The translations under genes were made by a program, and so were the position numbers. A stretch of DNA of 64,000 bases, taken from positions 41,888-105,887 of the forward strand of contig NZ_AZES01000018.1 in NCBI RefSeq assembly GCF_001434985.1. Direction: 5' to 3'. Below, one piece after another: positions 1 through 7,533 of this stretch. This stretch comes from Companilactobacillus paralimentarius DSM 13238 = JCM 10415 (GTDB lineage: Bacteria; Bacillota; Bacilli; Lactobacillales; Lactobacillaceae). A model generated the notes under the pieces. That model worked only from the letters and a program-made list of their open reading frames with translations, did no database searches and was not told where the DNA came from. The stretch's first letter is position 1; every line of letters starts with the position of its first letter.

Positions 1-36
1 TTCAACAATCACCAAATTCTTTTGTGTTGATGGCAC
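1..36 (-). CDS. topA: DNA topoisomerase I, first 12 codons only
   Basis: The window edge cuts this gene. Reading leftward from a GTG start at 36, the twelve codons give MPSTQKNLVIVE, the usual beginning of bacterial topoisomerase I (a few residues, then KNLVIVESPAKAKTI in the family). A strong ribosome binding site, GGAAAGGAG, lies at 45-53, eight bases before the GTG. The gene sits just downstream of dprA in the same direction, which is the common dprA-topA order in Firmicutes. The enzyme relaxes negatively supercoiled DNA. The call rests on 12 residues plus context. Confidence 0.8.
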   Translation of the reverse strand, partial: MPSTQKNLVIVE

Positions 37-141
37 GCAAAGTGCTCCTTTCCAAAATGAATCAATTAAAACTGTTCAATATATTAATCACAGAATTTTA
101 TTTTGTCAATTCAAAAGATACATTTATCTTTCAAACATCGT

Positions 142-960
142 TTATAAGTCATTGAAATTGATCAAAGGGATGGCTCCCTCCTCAATCAACTTATTACAAC
201 CAGCCGAAAGGTTAACGTCGATTCTACCGGGAATGGCTAAAACATCCCGATTATTCTCCAAAGCTAAATCAGCAGTAATTAAAGAGCCACTACGTTTTTT
301 TGCTTCGGTAACAACGACTTTTTGACTGAGACCAGCAATTATCCGGTTTCGTTGAGGAAAATGCCAAGGTTCGATTTTCGTCATTGGTGGATATTCGGTA
401 ATAACTAAACCCTTTTTCATAATTTCCGCCTGTAAGTGAAAATTCTCTTTAGGATAAGTCACATCCAAACCACTACCAATCACAGCAATCGTCTGTCCCT
501 GATTCTTTAATGCGGTCTGATGAGCCCAAGAATCAACTCCCTTAGCTAAACCGCTCACAATAGTATAACGATTTACAAGTCGTGGGACAAGACCACTTAT
601 GCAACGAAAACTATAATCTGATGCTTGTCTAGCACCAACGATCGCGATGCATTCAGTTTTAAGTAAAGCAATATTCCCTTCAAAAAACAAGAGTGCGGGC
701 GGATTATAAATCGTTCTTAACAATTCCGGATACTCAAAATCCAAATAATTTACAGCTTTTAACGAACCTGTTTTTTGCTTATCAAATAGGAAACGGAAAC
801 GTTGAAACTTATCTAAACCCCACTCCTGTTTTAATAAATTAAAGGATTCAGTTATTAGATTAGCACTATTTATAGATTTTTTTATAATTTTTAGCATTAT
901 TTGATTCGAAATCATTCCTGTTAAACGACACTTAATTAAAAAACCAGTTAATTCATTCAT
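142..960 (-). CDS. dprA: DNA processing protein DprA (Smf)
   Basis: DprA binds incoming single-stranded DNA during natural transformation and loads RecA on it. The 272-residue product has the Rossmann-like core: a GARQAS segment (about residue 110), SGLAKGVDSWAH, the GSGLDVTYP turn, FPQRNRIIAGL and the AKKRSGSLITADLALE signature, ending with IPGRID. After this core it has only about 20 residues, so the extra C-terminal winged helix of longer DprA proteins is missing; shorter forms like this are known in other lactic acid bacteria. It lies between rnhB and topA on the same strand. The stem of the rnhB terminator overlaps the region just before the start, so its translation signals sit inside a hairpin arm. 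Confidence 0.95.
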   Translation of the reverse strand: MNELTGFLIKCRLTGMISNQIMLKIIKKSINSANLITESFNLLKQEWGLDKFQRFRFLFDKQKTGSLKAVNYLDFEYPELLRTIYNPPALLFFEGNIALLKTECIAIVGARQASDYSFRCISGLVPRLVNRYTIVSGLAKGVDSWAHQTALKNQGQTIAVIGSGLDVTYPKENFHLQAEIMKKGLVITEYPPMTKIEPWHFPQRNRIIAGLSQKVVVTEAKKRSGSLITADLALENNRDVLAIPGRIDVNLSAGCNKLIEEGAIPLINFNDL

Positions 961-962
961 AA

Positions 963-1004
963 TAAAAACATCACTCCCTTAACTTAAATTACGAAAGTGA
1001 TGTT
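963..1004 (-). terminator. Terminator between rnhB and dprA
   Basis: A perfect 9-bp inverted repeat (967-975 with 996-1004, loop of 20) ends in a short T-rich run on the minus strand. It follows the rnhB stop by only a few bases. The distal arm carries the GGAGTGATG-like sequence before the dprA start, so the hairpin could also limit dprA translation from read-through transcripts. The second role is inference. Confidence 0.5.
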
Positions 1005-1010
1005 CCTATT

Positions 1011-1784
1011 TTAATATAATTTAGAAATTTTTCTAACGGGGGAAAAACTCAAACGATGAATCTTAGTGCGACCAAACTCATCTAAAGCTTTTAAGTGTTG
1101 TTTTGTACCATAACCATCATTATTTTCAAAACCAAACTCTGGATAGATTTTGCTATACATCGTCATTAACTTATCACGAGAAACTTTGGCAACAATACTA
1201 GCAGCACCGATACTTAACGACTTAGAATCACCCTTAATCAACTTTGTTTGAGGTATATCAACAGGAATCGTCATGGCATCAACTAAGATATGATCAGGCT
1301 TTAAATAGAGCTTATTAATTGAATCTCCCATTGTCAATTCTGTTGCATGATAAATATTTTCCTGATCAATTAATTGTGGACTACCCACTGCTACACTGAT
1401 ATCTATTGCTTGTGCACAAATTAACTTATACAGCTCATTACGTTTTGCAATCGACAATTTTTTAGAATCATCAACTTCATACAAAGTATTATCAGCTGGC
1501 AAAATAACAGCAGCCGTAACGACAGGACCTGCCAAAGGACCACGTCCCACTTCATCGACTCCCGCTACTGCTAACCCATGATCCCAAAATGGTTTTTCAA
1601 GAAATTCTTTTTTGTGAAATTTCTCAATCAATGCTTTTTGTTTCAATTGTCTCTTATAATATTGCTCTAATAATTTTTTAATCCCACTACGTTCATCTTG
1701 TGAAAATTCATTCAGTTGCTTTTCACTCACATCAGTTTGTTTCAGAATATCTTTTGCTTCAGCAATCGTATATTTACTCTTCAT
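1011..1784 (-). CDS. rnhB: Ribonuclease HII
   Basis: RNase HII cuts the RNA strand at single ribonucleotides and hybrids in DNA. The product has the family signature GVDEVGRGPLAGPVV (Asp and Glu of the metal site), then DDSKKLS, a conserved Asp in LVDAM, and GAASIVAKVSRD. I take the ATG at 1784 (257 residues, MKSKYTIAEAK) rather than an upstream in-frame codon at 1805, because a GGGGAG ribosome binding site stands just before 1784. The N-terminal 60 residues are a lysine-rich helical extension usual for lactobacillar RnhB. The start overlaps the end of rbgA by 11 bases, so the two are translationally coupled. Confidence 0.95.
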   Translation of the reverse strand: MKSKYTIAEAKDILKQTDVSEKQLNEFSQDERSGIKKLLEQYYKRQLKQKALIEKFHKKEFLEKPFWDHGLAVAGVDEVGRGPLAGPVVTAAVILPADNTLYEVDDSKKLSIAKRNELYKLICAQAIDISVAVGSPQLIDQENIYHATELTMGDSINKLYLKPDHILVDAMTIPVDIPQTKLIKGDSKSLSIGAASIVAKVSRDKLMTMYSKIYPEFGFENNDGYGTKQHLKALDEFGRTKIHRLSFSPVRKISKLY

Positions 1785-2628
1785 AAAACTCCCCAGGAAT
1801 ATCAAATGTAAGACGTCCCAATTTCAACTTTCTAACATCGTCGATAATTCTTCTGGAAGCTCGATCGTAGTCATCCTTATAACCAAATTTTTTCGTTAGA
1901 TCCATTAAAACTTCTGGCGTTGTATGATTAAAAATATCCGACTTATCTAATTTGTAGCTTTCAAGCAATTGATCCATATAATGAGTTTCCATAAAATTAA
2001 GCGCATAAATGGCTACATCATCCGGTGCATAGATTTTATCTTTAATTGCACCAGACAAAGCTAATTTCATTCCTACTTTGGGATCATCGATCTTAGGCCA
2101 CAAAATACCTGGAGTATCGAGTAAATCGATTCCAATATTAGTTTTTAGCCAGTTTTGATTCTTAGTTACACCGGGTTTATTGCCTGTAATAGCAACATTC
2201 TTCCCAACAAAACGGTTCAAAATAGTCGACTTACCGACATTAGGAATTCCTATGCACATTGCTTTGATTCGATAATTTTGCACACCATTACGTTCATAAC
2301 GGTCAATCTTATCTGACAACTCTGAACGAATCAGACTCTTGATTTTACCTAGGCCCTTATTGTGCTTGGCATCTAGCTCAATTGATTTAGTACCTTCTTG
2401 TTCAAAGTTGAGTTTCCAGTCAGCCGTTACTTTTGGATCTGCCAAATCTGACTTATTAAGAATAATAATATGTTTTTTTTGATCAATTATTTGTTCCAAA
2501 ACGGGGTTTCTGGATGAAAAAGGTAATCTTGCGTCAACGATTTCAAGTACGATATCGACTAATTTAAGCCGATCTTGGACTTGATTCTTCGCTTTGTTCA
2601 TATGTCCTGGATACCACTGTAATGCCAT
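1774..2628 (-). CDS. rbgA: Ribosome biogenesis GTPase RbgA (YlqF)
   Basis: This is a circularly permuted GTPase needed for late assembly of the 50S subunit. The motif order shows the permutation: the G4 motif NKSD comes first (about residue 60), then the P-loop GIPNVGKST (about residue 125), a TKNQ switch region and DTPG. The C-terminal part is the usual helical RNA-binding domain. The start is the ATG at 2628 (MALQWYPGHM, the typical family N-terminus), with an AGGTG ribosome binding site seven bases ahead; the in-frame GTG at 2637 overlaps that site and is unlikely. It overlaps rnhB at its end, the usual ylqF-rnhB pair of Firmicutes. Confidence 0.96.
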   Translation of the reverse strand: MALQWYPGHMNKAKNQVQDRLKLVDIVLEIVDARLPFSSRNPVLEQIIDQKKHIIILNKSDLADPKVTADWKLNFEQEGTKSIELDAKHNKGLGKIKSLIRSELSDKIDRYERNGVQNYRIKAMCIGIPNVGKSTILNRFVGKNVAITGNKPGVTKNQNWLKTNIGIDLLDTPGILWPKIDDPKVGMKLALSGAIKDKIYAPDDVAIYALNFMETHYMDQLLESYKLDKSDIFNHTTPEVLMDLTKKFGYKDDYDRASRRIIDDVRKLKLGRLTFDIPGEFYEE

Positions 2629-2637
2629 TGTCTTCAC

Positions 2638-2862
2638 CTATTTTCTATCTATTTCTTGATACTTTTGGTACACCTCATCAAAAATTGACATACTGGGTAA
2701 ATAACCTGCATTCAATTCTAAATAGTCTGAAATCTTTTGATAATTCTCCTCATGCTTAGGAAAAGATTGATCGTGAAATGCATTATTTGCAAATTCTGCA
2801 TCTGGTTCAACACTGTCCGCATTTCTCAGTGTCATCAAAAATTCATAAAAACTTCTTCGCAT
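2638..2862 (-). CDS. yozE: YozE-family small protein
   Basis: A 74-residue protein starting MRRSFYEFLMTLR, with conserved aromatic residues and an FPKHEENYQKISDYLE segment, which matches the YozE/SAM-like small-protein family (formerly UPF0346). The family folds as a small helical bundle; its role is not known. It has no signal peptide or membrane segment. It lies 12 bases after ypmS and immediately before rbgA, so it is part of the ypmR-ypmS-yozE-rbgA-rnhB run. Confidence 0.88.
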   Translation of the reverse strand: MRRSFYEFLMTLRNADSVEPDAEFANNAFHDQSFPKHEENYQKISDYLELNAGYLPSMSIFDEVYQKYQEIDRK

Positions 2863-2874
2863 CTTTACTCCCTT

Positions 2875-3468
2875 CTATTGATTGTCGGTGATCTTTGTAT
2901 TCATTACCTCAAATGATAATTTATCATGCTTCAAATCAATATTCTTTGCACGAATACCGTATCCTTCTTTGGTAGTAAATTTAGTAAATTTCAACAACAT
3001 TGTCTTGTCTTTACCGTTAATGCTTACCCAATCAGGGGTCTTAAAACTATTCTTAATATAATTCATTACAAAGGAAATTGGCAACGATAAGTCCCCAATC
3101 TTCATTTCTTTAGCTTTTAAGAGTACATCCCCGTTAGTCTTAGCATATGGTTGCATCAAAATTGTGAAGTGGATTTTGGCACCCAAGAATTTAATTGCAC
3201 CAGACAATTCAGCATCTTTTTTCAAAACTAATTGATATTCAGTTTTACCATTATTCAAAGTATTTTTTAAATAGTACTGGGCCATTTTATTGGCCTCACT
3301 CTTATTCATATTAACAGTAAAAACTTTATCATCATTATTGATCTTAGAACTAACTTGGTAGTTCTCCGACGGTGAACTTAAGACCTTAGTACCTAAATAA
3401 CCAAAACCCACTACTAGAATTGCTACTAAAGCAATAAATGCATATTTCCAATAATTCTTATTCTTCAT
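2875..3468 (-). CDS. ypmS: YpmS-like membrane-anchored protein (DUF2140)
   Basis: The 197-residue product has one N-terminal membrane segment (about residues 9-29) followed by an extracytoplasmic domain that fits the YpmS/DUF2140 family: a KAN/Q-Y-Y motif, a central ILMQPYAKTNGDVLLKA strand pair, and a C-terminal beta-rich end. The biochemical role is unknown. It starts two bases after the end of ypmR, the same pairing as ypmR-ypmS in Bacillus subtilis, which supports the family call and suggests a joint job at the cell surface. Confidence 0.85.
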   Translation of the reverse strand: MKNKNYWKYAFIALVAILVVGFGYLGTKVLSSPSENYQVSSKINNDDKVFTVNMNKSEANKMAQYYLKNTLNNGKTEYQLVLKKDAELSGAIKFLGAKIHFTILMQPYAKTNGDVLLKAKEMKIGDLSLPISFVMNYIKNSFKTPDWVSINGKDKTMLLKFTKFTTKEGYGIRAKNIDLKHDKLSFEVMNTKITDNQ

Positions 3469-3470
3469 AA

Positions 3471-4331
3471 TTATTTAAAAAGCCACTCCTTTTTCGTAAC
3501 ACTAACTTCATCGAACACTCTTTGAGTCATCATATCGTAACCAGTCCCATTGGGATGAAAATGATCTTTCTTATAAAGATAAGGGTTAGTTCCTGTCTTC
3601 TTAACTTTTTTATCAATAGTCTTATTTTGATATAGATTATTGATATCAATGAAATAGGTTTTATTAAATTCACTGGCTACTTTAGCAGATGCTTTATTCC
3701 AGTTAATGAATGCTATTTTAGCATTTTTTACATTCGATAAATAGATACTAAAAGGATTATAAATACCTATTAAATAAATTGGGGCTGAATCATTATAATT
3801 CCTTAAATCAGTCAATAATTGTTTTAATCTTTTATCAAATTTAACCTGTTCATCAGCAATATCACCTGCAGTTAGATCAATTCCTTTACGCTGCAATAAA
3901 TGCATAAAGTCATTACCACCAACTGTCACGGTGATGATATCAGCTTTGGGTAAATCTTGGTGCATCTTTTTGTCAGATTTGATACGAGCCATAATCTGAT
4001 TACTTGTATCACCGGAAACACCATAATTGTGTGACTGTGTAGGAACATTAAACTTTGTTTGCACTTTAGACTGTAAACGAGTTACATAGCCGCCACCTGC
4101 TTTAAAAGAATCTCCGACCCCTTGTGTCAGTGAATCTCCAACTGCAACAATACTAATTTGTTTCTTTTTAGGAATAACTTTTTTCTTTGGTTTTACTATT
4201 TTCTTGGTTGTTTTAGTTACTTGTGTAGTAGACTGTCCACTTTGCTTATTGTTAGTGAAATAATAGGCTCCACCGCCAACTACGATTAATATTAAAACTA
4301 TGATTATAATCCAAATACTTTTCTTCTTCAT
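3471..4331 (-). CDS. ypmR: SGNH/GDSL-type esterase YpmR, membrane anchored
   Basis: The 286-residue protein has a short cytoplasmic end, one membrane helix (about 5-26), a lysine-rich linker, and then a GDSL hydrolase domain. The catalytic blocks are visible: GDSL with the nucleophile Ser (AVGDSLTQGVGD), the GGND block with the oxyanion Asn, and the Asp-His pair in DHFHPNGTGY near the C-terminus. It is predicted to be an extracytoplasmic ester hydrolase acting on a lipid or cell-wall ester; the substrate is not evident. It is first in the ypmR-ypmS-yozE-rbgA-rnhB run, directly after the degV terminator, so it must use read-through or a promoter in the short gap. Confidence 0.9.
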   Translation of the reverse strand: MKKKSIWIIIIVLILIVVGGGAYYFTNNKQSGQSTTQVTKTTKKIVKPKKKVIPKKKQISIVAVGDSLTQGVGDSFKAGGGYVTRLQSKVQTKFNVPTQSHNYGVSGDTSNQIMARIKSDKKMHQDLPKADIITVTVGGNDFMHLLQRKGIDLTAGDIADEQVKFDKRLKQLLTDLRNYNDSAPIYLIGIYNPFSIYLSNVKNAKIAFINWNKASAKVASEFNKTYFIDINNLYQNKTIDKKVKKTGTNPYLYKKDHFHPNGTGYDMMTQRVFDEVSVTKKEWLFK

Positions 4332-4350
4332 TAATTAATCCATCTTTCAA

Positions 4351-4378
4351 AAAAAAGCTGATGCATTCATCAGCTTTT
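4351..4378 (-). terminator. Rho-independent terminator of degV
   Basis: An 11-bp perfect stem (4353-4363 with 4368-4378) with a CATT-type 4-base loop is followed on the minus strand by six T. It overlaps the degV stop codon by two bases. Confidence 0.9.
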
Positions 4379-5219
4379 ACTCTGTATAAAATTCAATTGC
4401 AAAGGCTCCAGAACCAGCATGTGTAGCAATAACTGGACTTGTTACTCTTATGAGTAGTGGCACATCAGGAATAATCTCTTCCAATTTGGCCTTTAACTCA
4501 TTAACATAATCCATTTTATCAACATAAGAAATTCCTACAGCTTTAATATTCTTTAAACCTTTGATTTCTTCCATTACGTTATTCATATACTTTTCAATTG
4601 TCTTACGACCACGACCACGCTTAACAATATCTAGACTATTATTCTTCACTGTTAGAACCAAGTTAATATTCAATAAGGTTGAAAGCGTTCCGGCAAATCT
4701 GCTCAAACGACCTCCACGTAGAATATTTTCAATACTTGTTACACCCATGTAAAGATAAGTATGCGCACGAAGTTCGTCTAAAGCCTGTTTAATTTCCTCA
4801 ACAGATTTACCTTCTTGGGCCATTTGAGCGGCTCTAATTACTTGGAAGCCTTGGGCACGGTCTGTAAATTCTGTATCAATAACTTCCATATTGCGATCAA
4901 CCATATCTTCAACTTGTCTAGCTGCATTAATGGTACCACTAATAGACGGCGTCATAATCAAGGCTAAAATATCTGTATAGTCATCAGGAACCTTATCAAT
5001 GACATCCATAAACGTTCCAATTGATGGTTGAGATGTCTTAGGCAAATCCTTTGAAGAATCCATTTCTTCAACGAATTTTTCTCGTGTGATATTAACGCCA
5101 TCAACATAAGTTTTTTCATCAATGCTGATTGTCAAAGGAACGACACTAATATTATACTTTTCTATTTCCTCTGGTGTTAATTGTACCGATGAATCGGTAA
5201 GGATTTTTACTTTGCTCAT
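4377..5219 (-). CDS. DegV family fatty-acid-binding protein
   Basis: The 280-residue product begins VKILTDSSVQLTPEEI and contains VVPLTISIDEKTYVDG, TSQPSIGTF and a late HAGSGAFAIEFY segment, all typical of DegV/FakB proteins. Family members bind a fatty acid between two alpha/beta domains; the FakB branch hands it to the kinase FakA for incorporation into phospholipids. The key binding-site features TDS (near the N-terminus) and TSQPS are present. It is transcribed alone, with an extended -10 (TGTTATAAT, TATAAT at 5264-5269 on the minus strand) upstream and its own terminator. Whether it serves FakA cannot be told from the sequence. Confidence 0.92.
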   Translation of the reverse strand: MSKVKILTDSSVQLTPEEIEKYNISVVPLTISIDEKTYVDGVNITREKFVEEMDSSKDLPKTSQPSIGTFMDVIDKVPDDYTDILALIMTPSISGTINAARQVEDMVDRNMEVIDTEFTDRAQGFQVIRAAQMAQEGKSVEEIKQALDELRAHTYLYMGVTSIENILRGGRLSRFAGTLSTLLNINLVLTVKNNSLDIVKRGRGRKTIEKYMNNVMEEIKGLKNIKAVGISYVDKMDYVNELKAKLEEIIPDVPLLIRVTSPVIATHAGSGAFAIEFYTE

Positions 5220-5425
5220 TTTATCCCTCTTTCATAGGGTCTTGTTTCTTATTTCTTTTAATTATTATAACAAACTTAATAGGGTCTAATGATAAATAAC
5301 TAATCATTTTACTAAAATAAATATGCCAAATCTTTATTAGTTATACAATACCATAATCATATGAAAAGCCCTGTGAGACGTTTATAATAATTATAGTAAA
5401 CAGTCCAAATAATTGAGGTTTTAAC
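5220..5425. promoter_or_regulatory. Divergent promoter region degV / hemolysin III
   Basis: This 206-base AT-rich gap separates two divergent genes. On the minus strand TATAAT at 5264-5269 is preceded by TG one base away (an extended -10) and fits degV. On the plus strand TATAAT at 5383-5388 fits the hemolysin III gene, but I see no good -35 for it. No other open frame or clear repeat was noted. Confidence 0.45.
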
Positions 5426-6076
5426 ATGACAAAAAAACACGACTTTTCTAGAACTTACTTGATCACAGATCAAGTCTTCAGTGCTGTCACTCATGGCATC
5501 GGTATAATTTTAGCAATTATTGGTGCCATATTCCTATTAATCAAAGGATTCCAACAGGGAAAACCTTTGAACATTACAGCCTATTTTATTTATGCATTCA
5601 CATTATTCTTTTTATACCTTAGCTCAACGTTATTCCACAGTTTATACTTCACTAAAGCTAAAGGTGTTTTTCAGATATTTGACCACAGTTCAATCTTTTT
5701 GATGATTGCAGGTACCTATACGCCTTACTGTCTGATTGCTTTACATTCCACATTTGGAATCATTATCTTATCATTCATTTGGTTGTTAGCCATTGGTGGT
5801 ATTCTCTACAAAATCTTTAATGTCGGTCGATTTAAGTACTTTGAAACATTACTCTATGTTCTTATGGGCTGGGCTATTATCGTCGCCATGAAACCACTCT
5901 ATTACGCAATTGGTGGAACTGGTATTGCTCTATTAGTTGCTGGTGGTGTTGCTTTTACATTGGGAGCCTGTCTCTATTTAATAAAGAACATTAGATACAT
6001 TCATGTAATTTGGCACATTTTTGTCATGATAGGCACGGCTTTGATGTACTTTTCAGTATACTTCTATGTAGTTTAA
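5426..6076 (+). CDS. Hemolysin III family (TrhA/YqfA, PAQR-like) membrane protein
   Basis: The 216-residue protein has about seven hydrophobic helices. It shows the PAQR/hemolysin III residues: DQVFSAVTHGIG near the N-terminus, SSTLFHSLYF with the first metal-type His/Ser set, FDHSSIFLMIAGTYTPY, and the final HVIWHIFVM pair of His. The family is predicted to be a membrane hydrolase with a zinc site; in bacteria it has been linked to membrane energetics, and the hemolysin name is historical. The stop codon overlaps the stop of folA on the other strand by four bases (convergent genes). Confidence 0.9.
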   Translation: MTKKHDFSRTYLITDQVFSAVTHGIGIILAIIGAIFLLIKGFQQGKPLNITAYFIYAFTLFFLYLSSTLFHSLYFTKAKGVFQIFDHSSIFLMIAGTYTPYCLIALHSTFGIIILSFIWLLAIGGILYKIFNVGRFKYFETLLYVLMGWAIIVAMKPLYYAIGGTGIALLVAGGVAFTLGACLYLIKNIRYIHVIWHIFVMIGTALMYFSVYFYVV

Positions 6077-6561
6077 AGTTTGTCCCAAGTCTCGAAGGTA
6101 TATGGGTAGATATTCTTATCATCCATTTGTCCTTCTTTTTTTTCGACTAATTTAAACTTACTATAGTCGATTGAACACATCTTAGTATCACCTGTAAACT
6201 CATGATCGATTTTAGTCAGATACAATCTATCAACATCATCTTGAAATAATTTAAAAATACCACTCCCACCGATAACCATAACTTCGTCGTCAGGTTGTAT
6301 ATATTTTTTCAAGTCGGCCTTATCATTAATAAGAATCACAGAGTCAGGCACTTGATAATCAGGATTTTTAGAAATAACAATATTTAATCTCTTAGGTAAA
6401 GGACCATTAGGAAAACTTTCAAAAGTCTTTCGTCCCATAACGATAGGATGGTTGACTGTCACATCTTTGAAATGGTGCAAATCATTAGGTAAAGACCATG
6501 GTAAGTGTCCCTTTTCACCGATGATATGATTCTTATCTTCAGCCCAAACAAAACTTATCAT
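6073..6561 (-). CDS. folA: Dihydrofolate reductase
   Basis: DHFR reduces dihydrofolate to tetrahydrofolate with NADPH. The 162-residue product is of normal length and shows SFVWAEDKNHIIGEKGHLPW with the Trp and loop residues, LPNDLHHFK with the catalytic Asp, VMGRKTFESF (cofactor binding), and VIGGSGIF. It lies 12 bases behind thyA on the same strand, the classic thyA-folA pair: thymidylate synthase makes dihydrofolate, which this enzyme recycles. The operon likely starts at the ABC-F gene at 9438. Confidence 0.97.
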   Translation of the reverse strand: MISFVWAEDKNHIIGEKGHLPWSLPNDLHHFKDVTVNHPIVMGRKTFESFPNGPLPKRLNIVISKNPDYQVPDSVILINDKADLKKYIQPDDEVMVIGGSGIFKLFQDDVDRLYLTKIDHEFTGDTKMCSIDYSKFKLVEKKEGQMDDKNIYPYTFETWDKL

Positions 6562-6573
6562 TTACATTTCCTC

Positions 6574-7524
6574 CTAAACAGCTACCGGTGCCTTGATGGC
6601 AGGTTGTGGATTATAGTCGTTCACGATTATATCTGAAGCCTCTATTTCAAAAATGCTTTTATCACTTTTAATCTCTAATTGTGGTCCCATAGTTGGTTTA
6701 CGGCTAAGTTGTTCTTTAACTTGATCCAAATGATTCAAGTAAATGTGAGCATCACCCAATGTATGAATAAATTCTCCCACTTCTAATCCCGTCTCACGTG
6801 CAATTAAATGCGTCAAAAGTGCGTAACTTGCAATATTGAACGGTACCCCTAAGAAGAGGTCCCCACTTCTTTGGTAGAGTTGACAGGACAATTTATTTTC
6901 ATTTACGTAAAATTGGAACAATGTATGACATGGTGGCAAAGCCATCGTAGGTACATCTTCAGGATTCCAGGCACTAACAATTAGTCGACGTGAATCAGGA
7001 GTCTTTTTAATTTGGTCAATTACATTGGCAATTTGATCAATAAAACCACCATCACGTTTTTGCCAATGACGCCACTGAGCCCCGTAAACATCCCCTAAAT
7101 TACCGAATTTTTGAGCAAAGGTTGTATCAGTTAATATGGCTTGATCAAATTTATCTTTTTGAACCTTATACTCTTTGGCAAAATCAGTATCCACTAAACT
7201 GCGACGTCCGAAATCACTCATATCGGGTCCAGTATAATCAGCACTTTCAATATAGTTCTTAAAAGCCCATTCGTCCCAAATATGATTGTGATGCTCCAAT
7301 AAGTACTTGATATTGGTATCACCATGCAAGAACCACAATAATTCACTCTTAATTAAACCAAAAGGAATTTTTTTAGTTGTCAAAATAGGAAATGACTCTT
7401 GTAAATTAAAGCGCATTTGATAAGCAAAGGTACTAATTGTTCCCGTTCCTGTACGATCACTTTTTTTGTGACCTTGATTCAAAACATATTGTAAAAGATC
7501 TAAATATTGTTGTTCGTTGTGCAT
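6574..7524 (-). CDS. thyA: Thymidylate synthase
   Basis: The enzyme methylates dUMP to dTMP with methylene-tetrahydrofolate. The product is 316 residues, equal to the Lactobacillus casei enzyme and about 50 longer than the E. coli form because of an insert in the small domain (about residues 90-140). The nucleophile is Cys199 in [10 protein letters not shown]. Other conserved features are [26 protein letters not shown], the [19 protein letters not shown] region and HIYLNH. It sits between the ABC-F gene and folA with 9- and 12-base gaps. Confidence 0.98.
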   Translation of the reverse strand: MHNEQQYLDLLQYVLNQGHKKSDRTGTGTISTFAYQMRFNLQESFPILTTKKIPFGLIKSELLWFLHGDTNIKYLLEHHNHIWDEWAFKNYIESADYTGPDMSDFGRRSLVDTDFAKEYKVQKDKFDQAILTDTTFAQKFGNLGDVYGAQWRHWQKRDGGFIDQIANVIDQIKKTPDSRRLIVSAWNPEDVPTMALPPCHTLFQFYVNENKLSCQLYQRSGDLFLGVPFNIASYALLTHLIARETGLEVGEFIHTLGDAHIYLNHLDQVKEQLSRKPTMGPQLEIKSDKSIFEIEASDIIVNDYNPQPAIKAPVAV

Positions 7525-7533
7525 TTTCTTCTC